Assembly: GCF_017901175.1 (NCBI RefSeq) | Contig: NZ_CP072793.1 | Location: 2,852,001-2,916,000 of the forward strand | Direction of reading: 5' to 3' | DNA length: 64,000 nucleotides | Source of the DNA: Thiothrix unzii | GTDB taxonomy: Bacteria > Pseudomonadota > Gammaproteobacteria > Thiotrichales > Thiotrichaceae | Shown here: positions 22,131 through 31,631 of the stretch, piece after piece | How positions within the stretch are numbered: the stretch's first letter is position 1 | Layout of the letters: the number at the start of each line of letters is the position of its first letter | Notes under the pieces: model-generated | Databases searched by the model: none | Seen by the model: the letters and a program-made list of their open reading frames with translations, nothing else | Told to the model about the DNA's origin: nothing | Made by a program: the position numbers and the translations under genes

Positions 22131-22600
22131 CGCTTTAACTGAATCTCCGCATCCACCAGACCGCCTTTATCGGTGGGTTTCAAAGTCATGCTGACGGCAT
22201 ACGCGCCGTATTCGCGTTCTAAATGCGCCAAAAACCGCACCACTGCGTCAAACGGTTTGCCGGTTAAGGTCAGGCCGACCGCATTTTCATCTTTTTCCTG
22301 ACTATTGCTGCCCGCGCCATCCAATTGGTATTGCGCCAATAAACCGGCAACAGCGGCATACAAGTTTTCACCACTGGCGGATGCCGCAGGTTTGCCCCGT
22401 GCCTGCATAATGGTGTCGCGCTGCTGCTGCATTTTTTGTTGCACTTCACGCGCTGTAGTTAAATCGTGTTGCAGCAATTGGTAATGGCCTAGCAATGCCT
22501 TGCCCAGCGTTAACCACAACAACATTGCCGCGACTAGCACCCCGGCAAGCGTGACCCAAAGGCGTTCGCGCTCGTTGAGATTTTGCCACCACACTTTCAT
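22127..22600 (-). CDS. gspM: Type II secretion system protein M (GspM)
   Basis: Inner-membrane platform protein partnering GspL. Features are a short cytoplasmic N-terminus (WWQNLNERERLWVTLAGV, a GspM hallmark), one membrane helix (about 17-35), a coiled segment and a ferredoxin-like periplasmic domain to residue 157. It overlaps gspL and gspN by four bases at each end, indicating translational coupling. Confidence 0.9.
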   Translation of the reverse strand: MKVWWQNLNERERLWVTLAGVLVAAMLLWLTLGKALLGHYQLLQHDLTTAREVQQKMQQQRDTIMQARGKPAASASGENLYAAVAGLLAQYQLDGAGSNSQEKDENAVGLTLTGKPFDAVVRFLAHLEREYGAYAVSMTLKPTDKGGLVDAEIQLKR

Positions 22601-23778
22601 GGCTTATCCCCCAAAGTCAGGCTGGCTTTAATGGTATCGCCGCTGCGTGAAGATTTCAGGGCAACGCCCTCACCCAAAGCGGCGCGTAAGTTATCCACCG
22701 CTTGCTGTTCTTTGGCTTGCAGGGTCACTGACACGCTCCCCGCTTGGGTTTGAATCGCATCCACACTCAAGCCCGCATTACTCGCAAACGCTTGGGCAAA
22801 TGTCGCTAACGGTTGTAACGCGCTGCGCTGGGTTTGCGTTCCGCCCTTGCCTTTCACCGCCAGTAATGCCGAGTCGAAACGCAACGATAACGCCCGCACA
22901 TCCACATTGTTTTGTTCTGGAAATAGCTCACTAAACAGGCTCAGGTTTTGCGCGTCCAGAGCGGCTAATTGCTGCTGCATCCGGTAAATGTGCAAACCGT
23001 AAGTGCTGAACCCCAATACCACCGCTACCGCCGTCAGCACGGCGGCTAATCGCCACCGCCGCCATTGTTCACGGCGCGTTGCGGTGTGTTCACTTTGCAA
23101 ACCGCGCAATAAATTCAACGGCATCGCACTATTCAGGCTGCTGGCGTGCAGTTGTTCGGTGTGAATTTCCGGGATCAGGGTAAACGCCTCATCCGCCTGC
23201 CACATTTCCGGCTGATCCGAATACCAGCGCACCCGCACCGGCGCGGGATACGTCGTCCGTAAATTCGCCAATACCAATGGTAACGCACTGCGATTACAGC
23301 TAAACCCCGCCAACTCGCCGGTACGCACCCACACATGATCGCCTTGTTGCCACAGCGTCAATAATTCCGCTTCCCACGGCAACGCGAATACATCCGGTAA
23401 AATCGTGCTGGGGCGTAATCCGCGCTGGGTTAAGGCATTTTGCCATGCGTGCAACCGCTCACGTGCCACAATCGCCGCATCAATCAGGGGCGAATCACGC
23501 CGCGCTTGCCACACGATATGCTGATTTTCCGCATCGTCGGCTAATGCCTCTTCGAGTGCGTAAGGCACGGCTTGCTGCAACTGGCGTTGATTGCGGGTAT
23601 TAATCGTAGTTTGGGTTAATAACACCTCACGCGCGGGGATCAATAACACCACGGTTTGCCCCTGAGCTAGGGGTAAAAGCGTGTCCCAACTGCCGTGCTG
23701 CCAATCGGCAACCGCGCCAGTGAGCAAGGCCCAAGCCGGTTCGACATCATCAGGATTTTGCAGGCGTATTACTAGCAT
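22597..23778 (-). CDS. gspL: Type II secretion system protein L (GspL)
   Basis: Links the cytoplasmic ATPase GspE to GspM. An actin-like cytoplasmic domain (about 1-235, with the typical QLQQAVPYALEEALADD segment) precedes a membrane helix (about 240-262) and a periplasmic ferredoxin-like domain. The ATG at 23778 (MLVIRLQNP) is preferred over an upstream start as it fits the family N-terminus; it overlaps the end of gspK by 29 bases. Confidence 0.9.
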   Translation of the reverse strand: MLVIRLQNPDDVEPAWALLTGAVADWQHGSWDTLLPLAQGQTVVLLIPAREVLLTQTTINTRNQRQLQQAVPYALEEALADDAENQHIVWQARRDSPLIDAAIVARERLHAWQNALTQRGLRPSTILPDVFALPWEAELLTLWQQGDHVWVRTGELAGFSCNRSALPLVLANLRTTYPAPVRVRWYSDQPEMWQADEAFTLIPEIHTEQLHASSLNSAMPLNLLRGLQSEHTATRREQWRRWRLAAVLTAVAVVLGFSTYGLHIYRMQQQLAALDAQNLSLFSELFPEQNNVDVRALSLRFDSALLAVKGKGGTQTQRSALQPLATFAQAFASNAGLSVDAIQTQAGSVSVTLQAKEQQAVDNLRAALGEGVALKSSRSGDTIKASLTLGDKP

Positions 23779-24781
23779 CGTCAGTCGCTGGTGGTTTAGG
23801 GTCATCAACCCGTTGAAATTGGCGCATTATGACACGGATGGGTTTGTTCGGCGCACGAAAAAATACGCTATTAAGGTGGACTCGCGCCCTGCCCATACGT
23901 ACCTCACCTTGCAAACGGAAATACTGCGAAGACACCCCCAACAACAGCTTTTGCTCTGAGGTTAAACTGGCTTTGTCGGCTAAATCCTGCGCGGTTTCGT
24001 AGGGATCGGTTTCACGCTCACTCAAAATCAACTCGGCTTGCTGACTACTCAAACCCAACGCTTTTAACACCTCGGCACTCGCGGTATTCGCATTCACCGT
24101 TGTCACCGTCGCCTGCACTGGCAAGGTCGTAACCATTGCCTGTAAACGTTGCAACGCGGCAGTTTTATCCTCATTCGGCAATTCCAAACGCAGCAAACGT
24201 AGTTCACTCACGTCGCTAAACGCCATATTCGCCGCACGGTACGGTATCGGGCTGGACAAGTAATAATCGCTTTCTGCACCTTCACTGTCGAAAATCACTT
24301 CATTTTTATCCAGCCAATCCACCACTGCGGAAGCAAAACCGACGGGCAATTCAGCCGCTGATACCACCCGTTGCAACGCAATCTGCTGATCCGGGCGGAG
24401 CAAACCCTCCTCATTAATCACATTATTGAGGTTGTAACGCCCTTGTAAATCCTCCAACTTGCCGCTGAATTCTCCTACTTTCACCCCGCTGCCCTCCTCA
24501 ATTGGCAAACTCGGCAAAACGGTTGCCCAACCTTCATTCAACGCATCGTATTGATTGGATTTTGCGTCACGTTGCAATTCCATCCCCACGAATTGCTCCA
24601 GCGACAAAGCGTATTGCCAAGCACGTTCTAATGACTGGTAATTATCCTGCTGACGCACCGCACGACTTTGCCGCGCAAAAATGACCGCAGCTAAGGTCAT
24701 CACCAACGCCACCATCACCAATACGGTGAGAATCGCGATACCGCGTTGCGGTTTACGGGTCGGGGCTAAGTTTCTTGGCAT
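23750..24781 (-). CDS. gspK: Type II secretion system minor pseudopilin GspK
   Basis: Large minor pseudopilin capping the pseudopilus tip. It has a prepilin-type leader and N-terminal helix (RGIAILTVLVMVALVMTLAAV; the usual G|F/A-L peptidase site reads G|I-A-I-L here), then a globular domain with the GspK motifs LEDLQGRYNLNNV, VDWLDKNE and VNANTASAEVLKAL. At 343 residues it has normal size. It overlaps the end of slt by 29 bases; gspC-J are not in the window. Confidence 0.93.
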   Translation of the reverse strand: MPRNLAPTRKPQRGIAILTVLVMVALVMTLAAVIFARQSRAVRQQDNYQSLERAWQYALSLEQFVGMELQRDAKSNQYDALNEGWATVLPSLPIEEGSGVKVGEFSGKLEDLQGRYNLNNVINEEGLLRPDQQIALQRVVSAAELPVGFASAVVDWLDKNEVIFDSEGAESDYYLSSPIPYRAANMAFSDVSELRLLRLELPNEDKTAALQRLQAMVTTLPVQATVTTVNANTASAEVLKALGLSSQQAELILSERETDPYETAQDLADKASLTSEQKLLLGVSSQYFRLQGEVRMGRARVHLNSVFFRAPNKPIRVIMRQFQRVDDPKPPATDDASNTPAKS

Positions 24782-26714
24782 TCGGTGCTATTGGCGGCAA
24801 GCGTTCAGACAATCGCCGACCTTTTCCCTCATTCAAACGGTAATCGTAAATCGTAGTGTAGGCCATCACCGCCTGCACGTAATCACGGGTTTCGGTAAAC
24901 GGAATGCTTTCCACCCATTGATCCGCACTCAAGGTTTGGCGCGGCGACCATTGCGGCGGTCGTCCGGGGCCTGCGTTATAAGCAGCGGTAGCTTGTGCGT
25001 AATCGCCGTTAAAGCGCGTCAGCATTTGCGCCAGATACGCGCTGCCCAATTGCACATTGGTTTCCAGCGGGAACACATCGTCTTTGGTATTGATGCTAAT
25101 CCCCAATTTGCGCCCCACATCTTTAGCGGTGGGCAAAATCAATTGCATCAACCCAAACGCATTGGCACTCGAAGCGGCTGTCGCATCAAACGCACTTTCA
25201 CGACGCATCACCCCCAACACCCACGCGGGCAACACGCCTTGCGCGGCGGCTTGTTTTTGCACCAAATCCGCATGAACCACGGGGAAACGTAAATTCACTT
25301 CGCCCCACGCTTTAGCACGCGATAATGTCCAAATCGCCAGATTCGGATCGCCGGAGGTTAACGCTAATTCCGCCGCCGCCAATTTACCGGGCTGATCCAT
25401 CGGGGTTAAAGCGCGAAACCACTCTTTACGCCCCTGCTCACGCTCACCTAACGCAAACCATTCAAACGCCCGCTGCACTGCGGCAACACGTTGCAAACCG
25501 GCGACACGCTGCTGGCGATCCACGGGTGCGTCTGCCAGTGTGCGATAATCCTGCCCCAAATGATCCGCCGCCAAAAAGCCGTAAAAGGTGGTGTGCTGGG
25601 TAATGTTGGCGTACATACTGGCGGCTTCCGGCTTTTTCCCCAGTGCTTCCAAAGCGCGTGCCTGCCAATATTGCCAAGGAGCCGCATCACGCTCGTTGTC
25701 GGTTTTAATGCTTTGCGCCGCTTGTAATACTCGCGCCCAATCGTTTTCGCGGGCGGCAATCCGCACCAGCCATTGACTCGCTTCCTGACTACGCAACGCA
25801 TCGGGAATCGCTGCCAAGCGTGCAATCGCTGCCGCGTCGTGGCGCATCGCCTGATGCATACCCAGCGCACTTTCCACCGCCGCGCTTTCTTGCTCGGTGA
25901 AATGCAGGATTTGGCGGGCGCGTTGCCACACATTTTCGGCAGTGGCGGATTCCTTTTTAGCAATGCGCTCCAAACCGAAGGCAATCGCACCGCGTAGTGC
26001 CGCAGATTCGGGCTGTTTCAAGGCATTTTCTAACGCAGGTACGGGGTCTTGGCGCATCGCTACCCATACCGCAACGGCGGCTTGCTGATCCGGCGGTAAA
26101 TCAGCGGCTAATTGGGTGGCAAGCGTACTTTGATTTTTTTCCACCGCCGCACGAATTCGCTGCCAATAATCGTCGGTAGACAATTGCACATGAGCACGCA
26201 ATAACGCGGTGACAGGCACGCACGCTGCCGGAAAGTTTTTCTCAATTTGCAGCCATGCCGCTTTACCCTCGCTCAACGCCGCTTCTTTTTGCCCCGTTGC
26301 GGCTAAGGCTTGAGCGCGGTAACAACGCACTTCGGTTGAGTTTACTGTTGCAGGCAGATTTTCCAGCAAGGCATTCCACGCTTGTTTGCTGGCTAAACGC
26401 GCGGCTAATACGGGGTAAAACTCATCCGCCAACAACGAATGCGGATAACGTTGCACAAAGGTCGCTAATTGCGCATCAGGAATCGCTGCACCACTGAGCT
26501 TGAGGTATTCGTATTCCAACCAAGGGTACAACGGGTAAGCACGCAGCGCGGCGGGCAATGCTACAAAGCTATCGACCTTACCGGCTTGTAAATCCGCCCG
26601 CACTTGCTGGAATTGCTGACGGGTAACGTCAAGTGGTGCAGCGTGGGCGTTACCTAGGGTAAGTGCGCCGAGGCACAGGCAAATAAGCAGTTTTTTAATC
26701 ATTAAGGGCTTCAT
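24753..26714 (-). CDS. slt: Soluble lytic murein transglycosylase (Slt70 type)
   Basis: Periplasmic exolytic enzyme cleaving peptidoglycan to anhydromuropeptides. A signal peptide (LLICLCLGALTLGNAHA) is followed by a long alpha-superhelical U/L domain (about 35-470) and the lysozyme-like C-terminal domain with catalytic Glu506 in MRRESAFD, then GLMQLILPTA and AAYNAGPG. Total length of 653 residues matches Slt70. The start at 26714 is chosen; ATG at 26702 is an alternative. It runs straight into gspK with a 29-base overlap, so it probably heads the slt-gspKLMN transcript. Confidence 0.92.
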   Translation of the reverse strand: MKPLMIKKLLICLCLGALTLGNAHAAPLDVTRQQFQQVRADLQAGKVDSFVALPAALRAYPLYPWLEYEYLKLSGAAIPDAQLATFVQRYPHSLLADEFYPVLAARLASKQAWNALLENLPATVNSTEVRCYRAQALAATGQKEAALSEGKAAWLQIEKNFPAACVPVTALLRAHVQLSTDDYWQRIRAAVEKNQSTLATQLAADLPPDQQAAVAVWVAMRQDPVPALENALKQPESAALRGAIAFGLERIAKKESATAENVWQRARQILHFTEQESAAVESALGMHQAMRHDAAAIARLAAIPDALRSQEASQWLVRIAARENDWARVLQAAQSIKTDNERDAAPWQYWQARALEALGKKPEAASMYANITQHTTFYGFLAADHLGQDYRTLADAPVDRQQRVAGLQRVAAVQRAFEWFALGEREQGRKEWFRALTPMDQPGKLAAAELALTSGDPNLAIWTLSRAKAWGEVNLRFPVVHADLVQKQAAAQGVLPAWVLGVMRRESAFDATAASSANAFGLMQLILPTAKDVGRKLGISINTKDDVFPLETNVQLGSAYLAQMLTRFNGDYAQATAAYNAGPGRPPQWSPRQTLSADQWVESIPFTETRDYVQAVMAYTTIYDYRLNEGKGRRLSERLPPIAPNAKKLSPDP

Positions 26715-26856
26715 GGTGGAATGAGGGGTGTAGGTTCTCACAAATGTTGCCTTGGATTCAAATTCTCGGTTTTGGCTCTCTCAATCACCACAAGACACTG
26801 GATATTTTTATCATTATAATACTAAAAAATCACTTTAAAATAGGTATTGCAGTAAG

Positions 26857-28047
26857 ATGATTGAACCACTACAGCACCTTTCCAATCAAATCAGGACGCA
26901 AAAGTTACCGGATTACCAGCGTTTCCTGTTCCGGCAAATCGACTTTTCGCAACGCTTGATCGGCATCATGGGCGCACGCGGGGCGGGTAAAACCACTTTG
27001 CTGCTGCAATACCTCAAATCCGTGGCACGGGAAACCAAGGTGCTGTATGTCATTGCTGACCACCCTTTGGTCGGGCAGCACGGGCTGTTTACCATCGCTG
27101 ATGAATTCCAGAAAATCGGCGGTGAATTGCTCATCATCGACGAAATCCACAAATGCCAACACTTTGAGCGCGACCTGAAGCTGATTTTCGACAGCTATTT
27201 TAACCTCAAGGTCATTTTCACAGGTTCATCGGCAACCGCCATTGACAATGCCAAGGCGGATTTGAGCCGTCGGGCGATGTTGTACCGTTTGCCGGTATTG
27301 TCATTCCGCGAATTTCTGGAGTTGGAAACGGGCGAAACCTTTGAGGCGGTGACGCTGGATACCCTGCTCCAACACCATCCGCAATTGGCGTTGGAAATCG
27401 TCAGTCGGATCAAACCTTTGGCGTATTTGCCCGCGTATCTGGAACACGGTGCTTACCCGTTTTACCGCGAGGCGGGTTCAACTTATTTGCCGCGCTTGCT
27501 GAATGCGTCGATGCAGGTGATTGAGACGGATATTCCCGCGCTTTACCCGATTGACTACGACAAGGTGAATGCGCTGAAAAAGCTGATGGTGATGTTGTGC
27601 CAAAGTGAGCCTTACGACATCAATGTGTCCAAACTGTGCGGTGCGGTAGAGCTGAACCAGAAAACCCTCTACAAATACCTTGGTTTGTTACAGGCGGCGG
27701 GGTTGCTGCGCTTGTTGGGGGCGAAATCCAGCGGGGTCAGCATTATTTCCAAGCCGGAAAAACTGTATCTGGATAACACCAACCTGTTCGCCGTGTTTTG
27801 CAACCAGCCTAAAGCGGGAACGCTGCGCGAGACGTTTTTTGCTTCGATGCTGTCTTACCACCACACGTTGAATTATCCAAAAAGTGGGGATTTTTTGGTT
27901 GATGGGCAGTATGTGTTTGAGGTTGGGGGCAAAGCCAAGTCGAAGAAGCAGATTAAGGATGAAACGGCGGCTTGGGTGGTGGCGGATGGGTTAGAAATTG
28001 GAGTGGAGGGGAAGATTCCGTTGTGGTTGTTTGGGTTTTTGTATTGA
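26857..28047 (+). CDS. AAA-type ATPase with C-terminal DUF4143-like domain
   Basis: The 396 residues contain an N-terminal P-loop domain with Walker A GARGAGKTT (residues 39-47), Walker B LLIIDEIHKC and sensor TGSSA, and a C-terminal winged-helix plus nuclease-fold-like part (VFEVGGKAKSKKQI) as in the AAA_14/DUF4143 family. Cellular role is unknown for the family. The last ~90 bases of the gene and the bases just after it are repeated about 480 bases downstream. A TATAAT at 26815 lies in a suitable place for a promoter. Confidence 0.85.
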   Translation: MIEPLQHLSNQIRTQKLPDYQRFLFRQIDFSQRLIGIMGARGAGKTTLLLQYLKSVARETKVLYVIADHPLVGQHGLFTIADEFQKIGGELLIIDEIHKCQHFERDLKLIFDSYFNLKVIFTGSSATAIDNAKADLSRRAMLYRLPVLSFREFLELETGETFEAVTLDTLLQHHPQLALEIVSRIKPLAYLPAYLEHGAYPFYREAGSTYLPRLLNASMQVIETDIPALYPIDYDKVNALKKLMVMLCQSEPYDINVSKLCGAVELNQKTLYKYLGLLQAAGLLRLLGAKSSGVSIISKPEKLYLDNTNLFAVFCNQPKAGTLRETFFASMLSYHHTLNYPKSGDFLVDGQYVFEVGGKAKSKKQIKDETAAWVVADGLEIGVEGKIPLWLFGFLY

Positions 28048-28110
28048 GTTACAGCCTGCATCAGCGATATGTTGAGACGGCGACGAGTGCCGAACTATCT
28101 GCAATGACAA

Positions 28111-28374
28111 TCATGCGGCGCGAAGTTGTTTGAAACGGATGACTTCGGCTTCGATTTCATCCATATCGGTGCTGATGGTTTCGATGCGGTGCTGCTTGCA
28201 GGCGGTAAGGAACGTGTAAATGTCTACGCCTGCAAATTCGCAGGCTGCGCCACGCGACAACTGACCAGATTGAAACAGCAGCAAAGCAGTATGTAGCTTG
28301 AGTAGCTGCGCGAGGCTAGTTTTGTCCTGTTGTGGCAGCAGGACGTGATCAGGTATTTCAAGCGTTATTTGCAT
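28111..28374 (-). CDS. UPF0175-family protein (antitoxin-like)
   Basis: Eighty-seven residues beginning MQITLEIPDHV with the helix-turn-helix-like segment GQLSRGAACEFAGVDIYTFL that defines UPF0175. Members are commonly found beside PIN-domain or DUF3368 toxins and are treated as antitoxins; no toxin gene is present here. It is reversed relative to its neighbours and lies between the AAA ATPase gene and a duplicated fragment of that gene's end, a sign of local rearrangement. Confidence 0.75.
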   Translation of the reverse strand: MQITLEIPDHVLLPQQDKTSLAQLLKLHTALLLFQSGQLSRGAACEFAGVDIYTFLTACKQHRIETISTDMDEIEAEVIRFKQLRAA

Positions 28375-28451
28375 GTTTTGCCCTCGGCGGGGTGATGGAT
28401 ATGTGTTTGATTGTAGGGTTATCCCCGAGGAAAAGCCATAAGCCTAAAAAC

Positions 28452-28541
28452 GTGGGTGGTGGCGGATGGGCTGGTTGTGGGGTGGAGGGGAAGATTCCGC
28501 TGTGGTTGTTTGGATTTTTGTATTGAGTGGTAGCCCGCAGA
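28452..28541 (+). pseudogene. Duplicated 3' fragment of the AAA ATPase gene
   Basis: About 90 bases repeat 27972-28062, including the codons for EGKIPLWLFGFLY, the stop codon and some bases past it, with one single-base indel and a few substitutions. Only the last ~25 codons are present and no start supports translation. It lies in the 313-base gap 28375-28687, which otherwise shows nothing except the ribosome site of glcB at its end. Confidence 0.8.
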
Positions 28542-28687
28542 AGTCGAAGATGAGGCATAACGGTGAAGCAGCAACACATTCGCACCTCAATACTCACCAT
28601 TGAGAATAGTAATTTTCGTGATGGCTAATATTGCGATATAAGCTATCATGTCGACAATTCTATTTATTTCTTTGAGGAACGTGAGCA

Positions 28688-30862
28688 ATGGGTGACAGAA
28701 TTCAGGTTGGCGGCTTGCAAGTGTCAACACTTTTACATGATTTCGTGAACAATCAAGCCCTTCCGGGGACGGATATTCCCGTGGATCTTTTCTGGGCTGG
28801 GCTGGAAGCCATTGTTAATGACCTCGCCCCCCGCAACCGTGAGTTGCTGGCGCAACGCGATACCCTGCAAGCGCAAATTGACGCTTGGCATGTGGCTAAT
28901 AAAGGCGCGTTTGATTTCGCGGCATACAAAGCCTTTTTACAGGAAATCGGCTATTTGTTACCGGAAGGCGAAGCGTTTGCCGTCACTACACTCAATGTGG
29001 ATACCGAAATTACCGCAACTGCCGGGGCGCAATTGGTTGTGCCAGTAATGAACGCGCGTTTCGCGTTGAATGCGGTCAATGCACGCTGGGGCAGTTTGTA
29101 TGACGCGCTTTACGGCACAGATGCTATTCCGTCCACCGATGGCGCGGAAGCGGGTAAAACCTTTAACCCAGTACGCGGCGCGAAAGTCATTGAATTTGCC
29201 CGTAACTTCCTCGACGAAGCTGCGCCATTAACCAGCGGCTCGCACAAGTCCGCGACCGCTTACACTGTGGTCAATGGCGCACTACAAGTCAGTTTCGCGG
29301 ATGGCAGCCAAGTAGGTTTGGCGCAACCTGAAAAGTTGGCGGGTTACACTGGCGATGCTGCATCCCCAACCGCTATCCTGCTGAAAAACAATAGCCTGCA
29401 CTTTGAAATCCAGATTAACCGTGACGGCGCAATCGGCAAAACCGACGCGGCGGGTGTTAACGACATCCTGATGGAAGCGGCGTTGACCACCATTATGGAC
29501 TGCGAAGACTCGGTAGCCGCCGTTGATGCGGTGGATAAAACCTTGATTTACACCAATTGGTTGGGTTTGATGAAAGGCGACTTGACCGAATCCGTGACCA
29601 AAGGCGGCAAGACCTTTACCCGTGCCATGAATCCTGACCGCGAATATAACGCACCGAATGGCGGCAAAATCAGCTTGCCGGGGCGCAGTTTATTGTTCGT
29701 GCGTAACGTAGGTCACTTGATGACGAATCCGGCAATCCTCGACCAAAACGGCGCGGAAATTCCCGAAGGCATCATGGACGCTTACATGACAGCGGCGATT
29801 GCAATCCACAACCTCAAGGGTGACACCACTGCGAAAAACTCGCGCACTGGCTCGGTTTATATCGTTAAACCGAAAATGCACGGCCCTGAAGAAGTCGCAT
29901 TCACCAACCAATTATTTGGTCGAGTCGAAGACGCACTCAACCTGCCGCGCAATACCCTGAAAGTCGGCATTATGGACGAAGAACGCCGCACCACGGTCAA
30001 CTTGAAAGAGTGCATCCGTGCAGCGCAAGAGCGTGTGGTATTCATTAACACCGGCTTCCTCGACCGCACCGGCGACGAAATGCACACGTCAATGGAAGCT
30101 GGCCCGATGATCCGCAAGAACGACATGAAGTCTTCTGCTTGGATTCAAGCTTACGAAAACTGGAACGTCGACATCGGTTTAGAATGCGGTTTGCCGGGTC
30201 ATGCGCAAATCGGCAAGGGCATGTGGGCAATTCCCGATCAAATGGCGAATATGTTGGCAACCAAAATCGGGCATCCGCTGGCGGGCGCGAATACTGCGTG
30301 GGTTCCCTCCCCAACCGCAGCCGCGTTACATGCCTTGCATTACCACAAGGTCAACGTATTTGCGCGTCAGGAAGAGCTGAAAAGCCGTCCGCGTGCCAAT
30401 ATTGACGACATCCTCAGCATTCCCGTGGCAGCAAACCCCAACTGGAGCGCGGCAGAAGTCCAGCAAGAACTGGACAACAACGCGCAAGGCATCCTCGGTT
30501 ACGTGGTGCGCTGGGTCAACCAAGGCGTCGGCTGTTCCAAAGTGCCGGATGTCAACGACGTGGGCTTGATGGAAGACCGTGCAACCTTGCGCATTTCCAG
30601 CCAACACATGGCAAACTGGCTGCATCACGGCATCTGTAACGAAGCGCAAATCATGGAAGCGTTCAAACGCATGGCGACTAAAGTGGACGCGCAAAACGAA
30701 GGCGATCCGACTTACACCAAAATGAGCGGCAACTTCGACAAGAGCGTCGCATTCAAAGCTGCGTGTGATCTGGTATTTAAAGGACGCGAACAACCGAACG
30801 GGTACACCGAACCGTTGCTGCACAAGTACCGTGCAGAAGCTAAGGTAGCGTTGTTCTTTTAA
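28688..30862 (+). CDS. glcB: Malate synthase G
   Basis: Condenses glyoxylate and acetyl-CoA to malate. The 724 residues match the G isoform. Visible features include the Mg/active-site region [18 protein letters not shown]-like [12 protein letters not shown], the Glu in [13 protein letters not shown], and [33 protein letters not shown] ribosome site precedes the ATG. No isocitrate lyase or glycolate oxidase gene is adjacent. A large inverted repeat follows the stop. Confidence 0.97.
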   Translation: MGDRIQVGGLQVSTLLHDFVNNQALPGTDIPVDLFWAGLEAIVNDLAPRNRELLAQRDTLQAQIDAWHVANKGAFDFAAYKAFLQEIGYLLPEGEAFAVTTLNVDTEITATAGAQLVVPVMNARFALNAVNARWGSLYDALYGTDAIPSTDGAEAGKTFNPVRGAKVIEFARNFLDEAAPLTSGSHKSATAYTVVNGALQVSFADGSQVGLAQPEKLAGYTGDAASPTAILLKNNSLHFEIQINRDGAIGKTDAAGVNDILMEAALTTIMDCEDSVAAVDAVDKTLIYTNWLGLMKGDLTESVTKGGKTFTRAMNPDREYNAPNGGKISLPGRSLLFVRNVGHLMTNPAILDQNGAEIPEGIMDAYMTAAIAIHNLKGDTTAKNSRTGSVYIVKPKMHGPEEVAFTNQLFGRVEDALNLPRNTLKVGIMDEERRTTVNLKECIRAAQERVVFINTGFLDRTGDEMHTSMEAGPMIRKNDMKSSAWIQAYENWNVDIGLECGLPGHAQIGKGMWAIPDQMANMLATKIGHPLAGANTAWVPSPTAAALHALHYHKVNVFARQEELKSRPRANIDDILSIPVAANPNWSAAEVQQELDNNAQGILGYVVRWVNQGVGCSKVPDVNDVGLMEDRATLRISSQHMANWLHHGICNEAQIMEAFKRMATKVDAQNEGDPTYTKMSGNFDKSVAFKAACDLVFKGREQPNGYTEPLLHKYRAEAKVALFF

Positions 30863-30865
30863 GGA

Positions 30866-30973
30866 ACCCTCACCCCCAACCCCTCTCCCGCCAAGCGGGC
30901 GAGGGGAGCAAGAGATAACCTATCTTGTCTTAGCCCCTCTACCGCTTAGCGGGAGAGGGGTTGGGGTGAGGGT
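30866..30973. repeat. Composite palindromic repeat between convergent genes
   Basis: Two inverted copies of a C-rich element. The left arm runs ACCCTCACCCCCAACCCC and its complement closes at 30973. Each arm itself folds (CCCCTCTCCCGC-CAA-GCGGGCGAGGGG and CCCCTCTACCGC-TTA-GCGGGAGAGGGG). It fills the gap between glcB and the RskA-like gene and may work as a two-way terminator. Same family as 332-393. Confidence 0.8.
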
Positions 30974-30978
30974 CTTCA

Positions 30979-31509
30979 CTAAGGCTGCACCATCAACAAC
31001 AACTGTGATTTTTCAGCCGATTTATCCGCATGTAAGTGCAGCTCAAACTTAAACGGCGCAAGCACCATTTTTTCAGTTTTAATCGCCGCGAACCACTCGC
31101 CCTTGCCCGCACCATTACGCACCACCGCCCCGGAAACCGGCACGCCATCGGCACTGCGGGTATCGTAAAGCCAGAGTTGGTAAAACTGTCCGGCAGCAGG
31201 CGCAGGTAAATCCACGAAACGCATTACGCCTTGGCTTTGGGTGCTATTCCACACCAAATCGCCCTGCACGTCTTGCACCAAAGGATTGAGAGTGCGTAAC
31301 CAATTACCACGCACACTGCTGGAGTCGCTGAGTAAACGCTCACGTAATACTGACAATTCACCATTATCTGCACTGGCTTGCGCGGGTTCCCAGTAGCGCA
31401 CCCCGAAACCCAGAGCCACCAGCAACAAGGCGGCGATAAGCGCGTATAGCCCGTAACGCCAGATTCCATTGCTTGCGGTGTTCACGCTTCCCTCGCTGTT
31501 TGCCATCAT
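30979..31509 (-). CDS. RskA-like anti-sigma factor domain membrane protein
   Basis: The 176 residues comprise a short cytoplasmic N-terminus, one membrane helix (GLYALIAALLLVALGFGVRYW, about residues 18-38) and an extracytoplasmic domain of the anti-sigma-K C-terminal type (FVDLPAPAAGQFYQLWLYDTRSADGVPVSGA). The zinc-binding anti-sigma domain that normally precedes the helix is absent, and no ECF sigma gene is adjacent. It may therefore not act as an anti-sigma factor. Start at 31509 (MMANSEG) is chosen over a longer frame. Confidence 0.7.
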   Translation of the reverse strand: MMANSEGSVNTASNGIWRYGLYALIAALLLVALGFGVRYWEPAQASADNGELSVLRERLLSDSSSVRGNWLRTLNPLVQDVQGDLVWNSTQSQGVMRFVDLPAPAAGQFYQLWLYDTRSADGVPVSGAVVRNGAGKGEWFAAIKTEKMVLAPFKFELHLHADKSAEKSQLLLMVQP

Positions 31510-31631
31510 GGGTCGATACTTTCCTAAAGATTCGCTAAATGGTTCGATTATAATGGATAATCGGACGCACATTGGTGCGCTGCGCTAAAATAGCCCAAAT
31601 CTTTGACGAATGACCACCCAACGAGTTCCCC

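Noticed and set aside
24681-25292. 203-codon plus-strand frame
   Set aside because: Antisense to gspK and slt, both clearly recognised.
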